Below the pieces are notes generated by a model. That model saw only the letters and a list, made by a program, of their open reading frames with translations. It made no database searches and was not told where the DNA came from. This document shows, one piece after another, positions 12,544 through 24,470 of a stretch of 64,000 nucleotides of DNA. This DNA comes from Sympetrum striolatum (taxonomy: Eukaryota; Arthropoda; Insecta; Odonata; Libellulidae): NCBI GenBank assembly GCA_947579665.1, contig OX388347.1, forward strand, positions 24,296,562 to 24,360,561, given 5' to 3'. Numbering within the stretch: position 1 is the first letter of the stretch; every line of letters starts with the position of its first letter. A program made the translations under genes and the position numbers.

Positions 12544-12654
12544 GTATCTAACTTATATTTTAACTTTTTAATATAAAAGGTCAAGTTTTCTATTGAACGG
12601 GATGTGGTCATTCTATAAAATCTCGAAGTGTATTACTGCATGTAAGAGAGAGAT
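12544..12654 (+). repeat. Direct repeat, copy 2 of 2 (~110 bp)
   Basis: This is the second copy of the 12245-12356 segment. The 187 bp between the copies (12357-12543) is AT-rich and shows no coding motif. Confidence 0.85.
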
Positions 12655-15649
12655 GTATTTATACGAAATAATTTTTTTGGGCTTTGAGTCCTAAGCACTC
12701 TAAATACACCCTTAAAACTTCAAGTGAGAGATTAGGAAGTGGCATGGGAGGGAGATATCCTTTGGAGGGAGAGATGATCCGAAAGAAGGAAGAAAGCGGA
12801 GATACAAGGGCAGAGAGGAGAGATGGGTGGCAGGGCTGGCGAGCGTGGAAATCAAATCGCTTGATGAATGTTTGTGTCTTGCAAATCAAACAACCACTCG
12901 CCTTAATTAAGGATCAATTAGGAGGCGAAGCAATTAACAGGGTGGGGGAGGCAGTCGGTGGGAGGAGTTTGGAATAAGACAGGACTCGGAAGAAACTGGA
13001 GGTGAATTTGAGGAAAAGGTGCTCCAGTTGGAGGAGGCTGTGCCTCTAATCTTAATTATTTAGGGAATCCGAGGAAGAATTATTAATTCTATCAACGTTT
13101 CTGACGTGTGGAGGAAGTCCTGCATTGAATTCCTAGCGTCAAATTTTAATAGGAATCAAGCCTTTGTTTGGGAAGGTTTATTTTTGTATTGTTCCACCGC
13201 GGAGATTTGTCCAAAATGAAGCAAAATATCGCCCAGAGATACAGAATTGAATATAACAGACACTCAACTTTGTTTATGCGATGGTCTTGAGTTAATTTCT
13301 TTTTGAAAATTAATGAAAGCTGGTTATTTTTTAACTGCTGGCCATAACATCTAGAAACTACAAAAACCTTGGTAACCAGGAGAGTTAATGTAGATAATAA
13401 ACGACTTTGAATAAATCTCATTCAAAGTAAAGCATTTCATGTTTATTTACTAACTATATTTCGTTGGTCGAATACAGCTATCTAATAATTTATACACAAA
13501 ATTAATTCTTATATAATTTACAACGAATGATCGAATCAATTATGTAAAATTAACTCCATGTGTGGATTGATACTCACATAATAACCTTTTAATCCCTAGT
13601 TCTTTTTCTTTGTGGTATTAAGTATTTTATGAAATAAATCCTAATAAGTAATTTAGTAAACCCAATGTTTCAATTTATTTTGATCTAACGGCAAATTGAA
13701 TCAATATTGAGTTCAGCGAAATGAAATTTCAGTTTTTTTTTAATGTAAACTTCTGCCTGAAGTTATAAATTTAAAAATTGTTCGCTTCATTTAGATTCTA
13801 GCTTAATTTCAATTCTCTTCCCGGAATTAAGATTTTGAATTCTCGGAAAATATTCTTCCCAATCCTCTTCTGGGAAATCGCCGGACTAAAAGTTGTAAAA
13901 ACTTTTCAGAATTTTCAACTCTCAAACTAATCGTGTACTCCGTAATCTCAACTCCAATTCAAACTCAAAACTTGGAAAATCCTAAACGAGGAAACGAAAA
14001 ATGAAGATCCTTGTCTTAAGCTGTACCGTTTTTTCCCTCCGCTCGCAAAACTGGAGAGCGATTGGGTCAAGAACTCTTAAAAGGCTTCCTTCCGATTCTG
14101 AAAGGTATCTCGGAGAAAAAGGGAGCAAAAGTTGGGAGTCCAATGGGAAAGAGCTCTGGGATTAAAAAGTGCGAAGAAAGGCCCCGGAGAGCATCTCACC
14201 TCCAGCTCATCGTAAACTTTGCTCCCTCCCATCGCCCCTCTTCCAATCTCCCTTCAAAAACCGACTTTTCAATCATCGAAGCTCACCTCCTCTGTCTTTA
14301 AGAGCTCGCTTCCAATCAGAGCAAAAAGTCCCAAGAAAAGGAGTGGAGAGAAAATAAGCGGAGGCCAACAGGATATCGGAATTTTCTTCTATTCACAAAG
14401 GGAAGATATCAGCTGCGCGCGGAATTAAAAGTTTTCCCCTGCTTAACTAGCGAGAAAATAAGAATGGTCCGTAAAATTGAGGACAGAGACAGAACGCCGC
14501 AGTGACTGTTGAGATAAATTGGGAAGTACGGACGAATCAACTTGATGTGTACTTTCGCATATCTATGTGGGGAAAGATTTCTCAGTTAAATCCTGAGGAC
14601 TATTCTTGGATAGAATAATAAACAATTGTTTGTTTGCCAAATAGCTAGACTAGAAATCCCGCCTAGTGCTATTTCTATATAAAGAGTTGTTCTGAATAGG
14701 AAAGTTAAAAAGAGTACTTCATTTTTTTGTTGAATACACAAGAAACCTTTGACTAATATGTTCGTGCCATATATGAAACATCTATGTTACCCATGTCTTA
14801 TATGTTCTAATGATGGTTTAAGAAGTTCAATAATTTGATAATGATCTAAGAAATCGGATATATTTGATATGTTTATTTTATTCTCAATATACATTTATAT
14901 TTTCGTAATAAATGTCGTTTTATAAATTCATTTATGAAATTACCCTTATTTATGTAAGACCCTTTTCATATTTTTAACTATTGGCGTTCATATGAATGTA
15001 TATAACACTAACATTACTTTTTTCTCTTAAAAAACGTGCTTAATTTAGCCTGCCTTGCATTATGGTAAAATATTTTAAGGAAAAAAATTAAAAATCCACG
15101 TACCTATTTCAGGAATTTGTAATTTTGGATGGCTTAATTATAGAACACAGACGTTGAGAGAGTCATATCTTGAATTTAAACTTTCGCAATTTCTATCGTG
15201 TTACGGCTGCACTCACCTAATTAAGGCGATTTTTTAATCTTTCTAACTATCGATTGATTTAAGCATACTAATAAATTTACCTTCTTGGAATCAATTTAAT
15301 TATCTCTCTCCGTATTTTATCGCGTTGTCTGATGAATAGGACATATAACAAGAATCTCTTTCGGATTGCATCCGGATGTAAATTAATTAAAGGCGTTTTA
15401 ATTATATCGTGAATATTTTTTTAAGTCAATAGTATGACGTTTTCATTCTTGATTCTGAATAAAGTTTATTATGAAAACTGGAAAAGCTTTATCTGAAGTG
15501 ATCATTGTTTAATCCTTTCATTTGTGAAATTTACATCATGCAAGGCTCTACTTGAATCCTTCAATTCATCAGTTTATCGAGATACATGTATGATGATTTT
15601 TTTACATTGATGAAAATGTTTACAAAAAGTAAAGACGCGTTATTCTGAA
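12655..15649. other. Purine-rich stretch then AT-rich DNA; no gene seen
   Basis: 12690-13060 is strongly purine-rich on the plus strand (GGAGGGAGAGATGATCC and similar), which explains the overlapping open frames there. 13990-14430 is a second GC/CpG-richer island. The remainder is AT-rich with no feature. Confidence 0.55.
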
Positions 15650-15803
15650 ACTTATAATCAGAATCAATAGTGGTGAGCATAAATCTTATCAATTTCTTGT
15701 AAAATCCTTATAATCAGAATCAATAGTGTAATATAATAATAAATACTTATAATCAGAATCAATAGTGGTGAGCATAAATCTTATCAATTTCTTGTAAAAT
15801 CCT
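15650..15803 (+). repeat. Tandem duplication, 95-bp period
   Basis: CTTATAATCAGAATCAATAG begins at 15651 and again at 15746, and the following ~55 bp (through TTCTTGTAAAATCCTT) is identical in both. A third short CTTATAATCAGAATCAATAG block lies within the first unit near 15707. Near-perfect identity points to a recent local event. Confidence 0.95.
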
Positions 15804-16328
15804 TTTAAATCATTATCTTTTTTTTATATGTTTTTGATGGAAGAACATTTAAGACGTCCTGACTTCAAAACCAAGATAAATCTGGGAGCGTTCTTATGCA
15901 TTTATGAGACAGTCACGACTTCTACATTAAATTTAGAACTGTTCCAGCGATATCTCGGATTTAATATTTTGACTTTCCGTGAATAATCAGCTTAAAAATA
16001 TTTCCAAAAATCCGCTACATTCATTCTCATGGAAAACCTCACTGCTAGGCACTGATTACGCCGTGGCCTTGTGCTTGCGGCCATCCGCGAGTATCAATAT
16101 CCCGACTTAATAACAGAATAATTTAAATTGGCAACGACTCATATTTTGCCATTAGTAGTTTCTTTATAACTGATCACTCCTCCCTTCCCCTTTATTCTAA
16201 ATTCCTGAATAATAAACCGAAATGTTACGGGTTATTTGCGTGATTCTCGGTAGCAGAATTCTTAGTCGTCATTCGGATCTGGTCTTCCTGTTTTGTTTTT
16301 TAAAGGCCTTTCCGTGCTTGTCGTAGAA

Positions 16329-16698
16329 GTCTGCATGGGCTGAAAATTCCATCCCAGGCCCGGCCCGTTCGTCGTTGAGCCCGAGCTCAACCCGGCCCGA
16401 GCGTAGATTCAAATTTTCGTTATCAAGCCCGACCCGAACTTTCCATAAACCTCCCTGTAATTAATTGTTGTGGTTTGTGAACAAATACACTTTTTACTCC
16501 TTCATGAATGCTGAGAATTTTTTTAAGCCTTGTGTTCAAACTTTAAGAGGCTTTTGCCCTCATGAAAGAAACTAACGCTCTTTAAGTACGAATAATTCTC
16601 TCCTTCCCCAGTTATCCATGAGCCCAAGCCCGGCCCGGCCCATGGGCAGGGCTCGGGCCGGGCTTGGACTCACGGGCCTAGGCCCGGCCCATGCAGAC
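16329..16698. mobile_element. GC-rich element with inverted ends (possible MITE)
   Basis: The left end GTCTGCATGGGC and the right end GCCCATGCAGAC are a perfect 12-bp inverted repeat. Next to both are nested GGCCCGG/CCGGGCC and GCCCGAGC/GCTCGGGC motifs, so the outer ~100 bp on each side can fold. The centre (about 16430-16600) is AT-rich. The base composition is very unlike its surroundings. No target-site duplication of 2-9 bp is clear, so the superfamily is unassigned. Confidence 0.6.
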
Positions 16699-16707
16699 CT
16701 CTTAGTT

Positions 16708-17009
16708 TGTTAACGTGGCAGGTACCTCCGCGTATCTTTTATTTTTGAGTGTCAAATTACTCAAATTTGACAGAGGGCGTTTTGAAGTTGATCTGCTTTG
16801 TTGGAAGAGGTCATCAGAGGAGACAAGTGTCTGGAAGCGTGAGGAGATATCGTTCTGCGGATCCGGGACTGGACATCGAGAGGAAAGGTAGGTGGTGATG
16901 TCCAAGATCCCTCTTCGCCATATTGTATTCATATTCTTTGAAGTATAAAGTTTATAATAATCGTATTCCCATTAAAGGGTAGATTCCATCCCCGTTCTTT
17001 CTTTCGTTT
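16708..17009 (+). mobile_element. Possible LTR (BEL/Pao- or Gypsy-like) relic
   Basis: The segment starts TGTTAACG and ends CGTTTTACA, a TG...CA pattern with imperfect inverted ends. It contains AT-rich promoter-like sequence (TATAAAGTTTATAA near 16948) and lies about 45 bp before a primer-binding-site-like motif at 17055. No second copy is present within the window, so either the 3' part was lost or this is misassigned. Identification rests on the ends and the motif only. Confidence 0.35.
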
Positions 17010-17054
17010 TACATAATTCTAGTGGGATTTCGTAGCTACGGGTTACGAAAATCT

Positions 17055-17068
17055 TGGTGCCGAAACCC
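17055..17068 (+). other. Primer-binding-site-like motif
   Basis: TGGTGCCGAAACCC is complementary to a tRNA 3' end (GGGTTTCGGCACCA) and is the form of primer-binding site seen in many LTR retrotransposons. It follows the putative LTR. The spacing of about 45 bp from the LTR end is longer than usual, and downstream DNA to 17500 has only broken frames. Confidence 0.4.
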
Positions 17069-17075
17069 AAGATCT

Positions 17076-18494
17076 ATTCCTGAATCATATATTATTTTTG
17101 AGAATTGAAACAGAGATTTTTGTTTATGTCTAATACGGAAAAGTATCAAGTCAAAACCTAAACCTAAAGGGACTCACTGAATTGGTGGAGGAAATTCATA
17201 ATTTTCTTCTTTGGTGTTTGATCTAATTGAAGATTTAGATGTATTTTATCACGTAGGATAGGTTAGTCCTGAGATTTCTTCGATGTGAAAGGAGCTATCT
17301 CGTCTCCCGGTTCTCAAAATTCCCCGGTTTTTGGGATCTTTAATCAAATGGGTAATGTTCCGAGGCCCATACTCTCGTGACTCATGACATTGGGGGCATT
17401 GACCCCACCGATGAGTACTTGAAATCCGCTCAATCCGGGAATGCGTTTCCTATTATCAAATGCACCTTCTGCAGACGTCTAACATGCTTGTAAGTTGTGT
17501 GACAATTAGAATGATCCTCGTGGCTTGCGATTTGACTATTTAGGTAAAATACTCGAATTCGCGCTCATCTTCTCACACTTTATTTCTAATCTGCAATATT
17601 TTACCACCATTTTATCAGAGATGTGTTGCATTAGAAGCATTTAACAATCCTGATCTTGGTAATTTTATTCTGTTTTGTCCAGTTGTAGGCATTACAATTA
17701 TAAAGTAATTTTACTCGTTCCGAGGAGACGTTAATAGTCGAGGGTTTTCTTACATTTGTGTATCTTTTAATATTTTCTGAGAAGCATATGTAAGTATTCT
17801 CTTGGTGTTCCGTATCGAAGCGTATGCCTACGTCATATGCCAAACTAAAATCTCCTTCAATTGTAAAAGTTGCTATGACGCTGCACGTGGCTAGTAATGC
17901 AACTATCGAGACGACATTTTTCAAGATAGTATAATTTTAAATCTTATCAACCTCCGCATTTCCTTCATAATCGTGCAAGGTACATACCTAATTTACTGCG
18001 CTCAGAATTTGTTCGTTCAAAAGAGTTATGTCTTTTATACTTAAGAGTTGGACATTGGGCCCCACGAAAAAAATCTTAAATGGCTATACTGCCTAGGAGA
18101 TTTCTGTGGAAGATACCAAGTTTTTTAATTTTTTGCAATGTCTATTCCATTCCACTAAGTCACGCTTCAGCATATCAGTTATATACTTAACCTTACATAT
18201 GCAACCCTCAGAAACAGATAAAAATGCACTTCTTTCTCAGTATTATCTCCAAACTCACAGGAGGATTCGTTTAATTCTTACATTGGTCGCTTTTCCATTA
18301 TACCTGCTTATCCTTCTACGGTGACTTGATTCACCGATTATAATTTCACCGGTATTTCATCTACATGGTGCGGCAGTGGCTTTGTTTTTAACCTCAGCGT
18401 CCTTCCTCAAACCGTATGAATGATGACTGATTGCACCTGCTATCCCGCTAGTCACGTAAGAATTTTCGGTAACATTGCATTAAAATGATAGCTT
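17076..18494. other. No gene seen; possible decayed LTR-element interior at the left
   Basis: 17290-17490 is somewhat GC-richer and can be read as broken protein (TGTTCCGAGGCCCATACTC region, a CTFC-like reading near 17460), which would fit a decayed retroelement interior after the primer-site motif. This is weak. The rest is AT-rich. Confidence 0.35.
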
Positions 18495-18645
18495 AAAAAT
18501 CCCAAGGAAAAACGGACTTGAAAAAGACTGACGGCCGGGAAAAGACTACTGTCAGACTTCTTTCAAGTCCGTTTTTTTTTGGTATTTTTCCTGGGTGCAC
18601 GTCCTTATGTACAAAATACCTTTAACCCTTTTCAAGATAGCTTAA
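18495..18645. mobile_element. Fold-back element with ~25-bp stem, copy 1
   Basis: A long hairpin forms from AAAAACGGACTTGAAA-AAG-CTGAC (from about 18508) and GTCAG-ACTT-CTTTCAAGTCCGTTTTT (to about 18577), with one or two irregular pairs and an 18-nt GC-rich loop. An outer pair CCAAGGAAAAA / TTTTTCCTGGG extends the symmetry. The flank GGGTGCAC...CTTTAACCC on the right is also present at 45911-45952, which shows this is a repeat and not a single palindrome. No coding capacity is seen. Confidence 0.65.
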
Positions 18646-21600
18646 ATTCTCAGAGGTGTGTATATACCTATAAAAGTGCAATTAGAGGAAATTGAAATTT
18701 AATGCTCCTTAATCTTGGATCAAGTTTTCGCATCGCATAAGATTTCCGAATCTCGTCTCTTTTTTATGACAAAATCTTCTCTTCCGATCCTCTTCCATCC
18801 TTAAGCCCATTCTTCATTTCTTCTTTACGGCAGATCATATATATCTATTGCAATTCAACCCCTCTATTCGATCCAGCTTATCCCCAATTCCTCTTTTTCT
18901 CCTTCTGCATTATTCATTCGAATGGAATCTTAAGTCGGTGGCAATGCGATTAACCCTCGAAGCCGTCATACGACACTTGCTGCAAGGCGAGGGAGAGAAC
19001 CAGTCCGAAGCAGCAGTGGGCAGTCCAAGACTATTGTTACGTATCAGGCGAAGGGATGAATTTTAGTAAAACTTCAGAAAATTTAAGGAAGCTTGATTTA
19101 TTTGATCAAGTTTTAGCAAATTCCTTTTTAAGCATTAGAGACATGACATATTTTTCAGTATTAAGCATGAAATGCGGCTGCTTTTATGTTTCTTCCTCGC
19201 AGAATCCTAAGCTGGTATCTATTGCCTCAAAATTACTTATATGATAGATAATTTGACAAAAATTCAGAACACTCGGTCCATCTACTCCTTAGTATTTATT
19301 TTTTAGTAAAAATCGAAGAATATTTTTTCGGATGATTAAGGAAATTACTAAGGAATAAAAATTGAGCAATGTACGTATAAAAGATGAATATGAAGACAAT
19401 TTCCCCGAGTGCAGAACGTCTAATCTTTCAAATTCCATTCTAAGAAATTAATCTATTCGGACGGCCATTATTTTTAATTTCCTGCACTCATTTTTTTTCA
19501 AGCCCTATAATTCTGTCAAAGAAGCTCCCTCAGCGGAACAGAAGGGGACCTCTGTCTTCTTAGAGCTCCATCTCAATGAGACACCGGCAAAGAATAAAAA
19601 GAGAGAATTCGTAGGAAGGAGCTCTCCAGCCATCTTTGTGCTACGAACATTGTTTTTCCGGAGGTAGGGTCATGGAGAGAGAAGGACTCTGTTTTTCTTA
19701 TCGAAGATCGCTCCTCCTATTTTTCTTCCTCCGCTGGTCGTTATTTATCACGCCGGAGGCTGACAGGCGGCAGGGGGAGGAACTAAGAATTAATGGCACG
19801 AGAAAGGGGTGCTGAGGATGTCTTTAGGCGAGGGTGGGATTACCATCGCCATCTTGTGTTTTTTTCCGAATGCGAAGATGCAGAAATAGAATATCGATTT
19901 CCAATTCTCTAATTCCTTCATTCTGCCGTTAACTTTTCCGGTACTTCCCGTGTATTTATACAAGTAATTTGTCTTTCTTACGTTGAAAACTGAGACATCC
20001 TAGAAAAAATGCGTGAACAGTAACTGATTTTGGTATTAAATTTCATTTACCACGAAGGAATATTTTACTTTATAATGATAATTGTGTTATTACCTGATAA
20101 AGTTATGTATTATTTGCGCTATTTGAAGATATCTATTTACCTGTGATTTAGATAATTTAAATTTCATCGAATTTACATGCAAATAAAATGTACGGAGGTA
20201 ATTTTGTAGAAATCTATAGCAGCGAATGAGAAATGTATACTTAACCAAAAAAATATTTATTACTTTAAAAGAGGTTTCGGGGTCATGTTGCTTTCCTGAA
20301 CTTCACAATTAAACTCGACCGGACGAAGAACTTAGACCTGTTTTCTAGCAGTAAATATATAACTTTTGTGGAAATGTATACATAATTTCTCATGTTTTTA
20401 TGCAGTCTCTTTCTATTCTCATGAATAATTAGTGGGCGTTGTCTTATTTCCTGTTCAAATTCCATTGCTTTCTAAATCTACAATAACTAAGCGTGAAACT
20501 GCCATTTTTATTGCTAAAAGCAAACTAATTAGCACAGTAAAATGGGAGGATTTAGAGATTGAATGTCAAATGCTGCATTTTATAAAGAACTCCACCCCCT
20601 AAATTGATCTCGTGAGGCCTCTACATTCCCGGGAATGCCAGCTTGTTTTCCGAAAAGAACTTTCAGTCTTCAGATTTGTTCAAAATTCGAACATATGCTC
20701 ATTCCCTTGCATCTTTACGAGTTATAAAATTTGGTAAATAAAAAATGTTGTGATAGCCACACTTTGCTTATTGAACGCACTAATTGTTACGTAATCCTCT
20801 TTTATCGCTAATTTTGTTTTCGTGAAAAGTACCATGTATTTTCAACTTTCAAGATCGTTTAGAACTGTATTTGTGACTTTATATCAAGACGAAGTTTTTT
20901 AATCTCTGCGAGCCTTAAGAGAGGCAAAAATTCAAATTACTTGCATAAAAAGCGGCCTCTATACAGACAATTCTTCAGCGACCCTTCTTCTGCAAGTGAT
21001 CCTCAAGACTTCTGTTAAACGGAAAAGATGTAGTTTATCGAGACTTGGGACGGGTGTAAAATCCGTTAAACTAATCAAATTTTCTTTCCCATCTCCGCTC
21101 CTTGAATTTTTATCCATATGAATGCCTTCTAATTTAAAACCTTTCCTTAGCATTCACCCTTTGGTACGTAGCAATTCGTAGAATCCGTACGACTGTCAGA
21201 TGAAAGTGTTGATAATTCGGCGAGAGGGACAAGAAAAGGAGTTTTAAATGTAAGGGAAGGAGGCTGAAAGGGGAGAGAGATGGACAGAAAGACAGGCAAT
21301 CGGACATATTGAGCTTATAAGAGGCACAGAGGCAGGGAGAAGGTGTAATACAATGAGTTACATTAAGAAGAATCGGAAGATAGATTGCTGACATTGAGTT
21401 TTGTTGACAGCTGAGACGGATTGAATCAGTAGGTGCCTAAGGCGCAAGGATCAGTTTAAGACCTCGAAAGGTTCTTGTGCAAAAAATGACGACTTAATGC
21501 ACACAAAGGGGCTATCTATAGGTGTAACATTTATCCGTTTATCACAGAAACAGAAAAAAAAATTAATTTGGTCAAAAAATGCCTAGCCTCCATATTTCTT

Positions 21601-23689
21601 TATGTATAGCAGTAGGTTTGTGTGGAAAATAGGATACATCCCAATAGCTGAACTATGATAATGTGCGCCGAATTACATTTTTAGCATTTCGTTTATAAAA
21701 ATAAGGTATAACTTGTCATAACTGCATTTGCATTTGTTTCCTAAATGCAACAATTACAAAATTCAAATTTTCCATTTTAGTTTATATGAACAACTAAAGG
21801 AAAAGTAATAGGAGTAAAAATATTTTGTACGCAATATATAGATTATGTTGGGGTGGATCGAATCCCGATGTGAATATTAAAGTAGAACCCATGAGTTGTA
21901 AGATGTTGAGAAAAATGGTCTAACACCGTACATTATTGGTCACATTTCTCTGCATAGCTCTTAGTAAACATTTAATTGACTTCGGCAAGAAATCACCCCT
22001 AGGTGACGTTCAGGCAAAAAGTAAATAATAGATTAATTGCAGAAAAAGAGTTGGATTGATTGATGGAAAGGTTTGTAAATAATAGGAAATTTTTCAGCAG
22101 GTTTTAAATAGATGAAAGAAATACCTTAAGCATGCTGAATATATTGAGGTGAGGAGGATTTGTTTGAAGGAGAGCGAGAGAGTAAAATAGATATGAAAGA
22201 ATGATAACACTGAAAGAGTGACATATATGTCAGATGTCCAAAATTGTGCGAATCTGGAGCATTTACTTTACCGAGTACGAACTTCCAGATCATAACTGGC
22301 TCAATTGATTTTAGGTGTATTAAACATTTGGTTCTCTTTCGTTTGTGACCAACCACCATAGTTTTACCATGGTATTTTCCAGTAGTGAAAAGGGTGGAGT
22401 ATGTATTGGAAGAGTAAGAATGATTTATATATCAGATCTCTTTATATGATGAATGAAATATCACTAGCAATGACAATTAAGATATTAATTGTAAATATCA
22501 AATCATAAGTAAAACCATGTTCGGTTGATTGATAATGAATATAAATTTGTTTACATCAAACCTGCAAATTTGAAAGTTCCGGAGAAAATCTGTGTGTGTC
22601 ACGGGGAGAAGTAATTGGTCCTAGAATAATCCTGGATTATCGTAAAGTTGGGACACCCTGTATAAAGGAAAACAAAATATATATTTCAAGAAATACTTTG
22701 CGTTGCAAACTTATAGAATAAGTAGTTAACCTTTCTATGTAAACAGTAAAAATAATGAAAGCTTGGTGAGAAAACTTCCGATGAAATTGGAATGATCATC
22801 AGATTGACCCGAGGAATTGTAGGAGTTGTTTAAATCTATAAATATTCGGTGATAGATGTTGATTTCGGTAGACCTAATCTTCTAAATTAAAAAAATGATT
22901 CATTGGAAGACCAAAACAGATAGTTCTGGGTGGCGAAGAAAACTTTATGAGCAAATTAAACATCACTTTAAATTGTTTTTATTCGAGAGGTGTCCTTGTA
23001 CGCAATTTTCGCAATGTTACATTACCGTGAAAATCACTTCTGTGAAGTGGAAGAAGAAAGAGATAAGAGACGGCCATTGGAGAAGATGATAGGGACAAAT
23101 GAGATAGAAAGGAGGGAGGGGTGAGTGTATCGAGAGGACCGTCAGAATGGGTTCTGGATCGGTTTTTTGAGGGGTAAAAAAGAGAATGGAAATGAGGAAG
23201 AACGGGGAGAAGTCTCCGAAGATCCGAAGAAAGAATGGCCCGAGGGAGGGAAAGGAAGTCTAGAGAGGACTTTTAATTGCGCCCGTGTCATTAATTGATG
23301 TTACTTACGAATGTCTGCCTCCCCTTCAGACGCCCGTCCACTCGTCTTCTTTTTTCTCGATATTCCCGTCCATTTCATTAGCGGCATGAGAATTTTCCCT
23401 CCCATGAAATTCCCATTATAATCCGCCATAAAAAACGCCGACGCTCCAATAAGATTCCTCGGCCCTTTTTAGACCCTTTTTAGTACGGATTTGGATCCAC
23501 TCCTTACTTAGGTAGCCGTGGTTACTCCTTCCTTTTGCGATTTTATTCAGCGTTTTATGTTCTCGGCCATAAATACCTACTCGGTGATTAAAGTAGAATG
23601 GGACAAGATTTTTTATCTTTTTGATTAGATGTAATTTCCAGGAAATGCATTGCTAATTTTTAAGAGTACATAAGAACACCCATTCCAAA
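18646..23689. other. AT-rich DNA with GC-richer islands; no gene seen
   Basis: Islands lie at about 18710-19030, 19500-19830 and 23040-23560; the last is purine-rich on the plus strand up to about 23260 and mixed after that. 21190-21330 is purine-rich. Open frames here are short and lack conserved motifs. Confidence 0.55.
22643..22668. other. Possible transposon terminus (GGGACACCCTGTATA)
   Basis: The minus-strand reading TATACAGGGTGTCCCAACTT is a motif common at ends of insect repeats. I could not find a matching opposite end nearby, so only a single terminus or chance match can be reported. Confidence 0.2.
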
Positions 23690-23815
23690 TAGTATTATTG
23701 CTAAAAGTGCTTCGACAGCTTAGATCGTTTCCAATGGACGCAGTCACATGGACTCTCACCGGGAATCTAACCCGGGACCGCTTTCAGCAAAGCCAAAGGC
23801 TGTCCGATAGCTCCT
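23690..23815 (-). mobile_element. Older copy of the same tRNA-derived SINE
   Basis: Read on the minus strand, this copy has the head segment GGACAGCCTTTGGCTTTGCTGAAAGCGG reduced to recognisable parts: GAAAGCGGTCCCGGGTTAGA (one B-box change from GGTTCGAATCC), then the shared tail CTGTCGAAGCACTTTTAGCA ending in AATAATAC. The 5' acceptor arm is truncated or diverged, and no clear target-site duplication is seen. It is therefore an older or 5'-damaged insertion. The shared tail defines a SINE family with at least two members in this window. Confidence 0.85.
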
Positions 23816-24389
23816 CATTCAGAGAACATGCTAATTTAAAAAGAACATTTTATTTTAAAAAATCAAATCACTCTAAAAAATGTACGTCTCATTAATGGCC
23901 AAACCATTTTTAATACCCATTAACATTTGGTATTACGATTTATTTCTCGTTATTGTTGTACTTAGGCTAATCAAATTGGAATTTCGGAATTATTATTTTA
24001 TTAGATTGTCAGAAAAGGAAAAAATTATTGAGCATACATATGCTAAATCACAAAGGAGCAATTCTATATTTTCAGCATTGAAGTCGCATAAAGGTTATTC
24101 CATCGTTTTCTTTGAATTTAAAACAAACTAAGCCATCATTACTTACTTTTACAAGCGTTTGACTATTTGACACTGTGAAGTATTGATGAACAGGTTTTTT
24201 AAATAAGAATTTGGTAATAAATATCCTCAGGGAAATATACTATAGTCATATAGATTTTTTAAAAACAAAAAAATGGAGCAATTCAACGTTTCCTTTTTTT
24301 GCTGATACGCAGTAGTTTTCATTGTTCTTCGCCAACAGCTATAAGCAGCAATAATCAGTAAGCCAACAGCTTGTAGTTCATCTCTATGG

Positions 24390-24470
24390 TACAGTCCTGG
24401 CCAAAATTAACGCAGCACCGGCCGTAAGGATCGCTAGGGAAGTGCTGCGTTAAGTTTAGCCAGGAGTGTA
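24390..24470. mobile_element. Tc1-like MITE, 81 bp with TA duplication
   Basis: The ends TACAGTCCTGGCCAAAATTA and, on the other strand, TACACTCCTGGCTAAACTTA continue into paired CGCAGCAC, giving arms of about 29 bp with four or five mismatches around a 23-bp centre. The CAGTCCTGGCCAAA terminus and TA duplication fit Tc1-type elements. It has no coding capacity. Confidence 0.75.
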
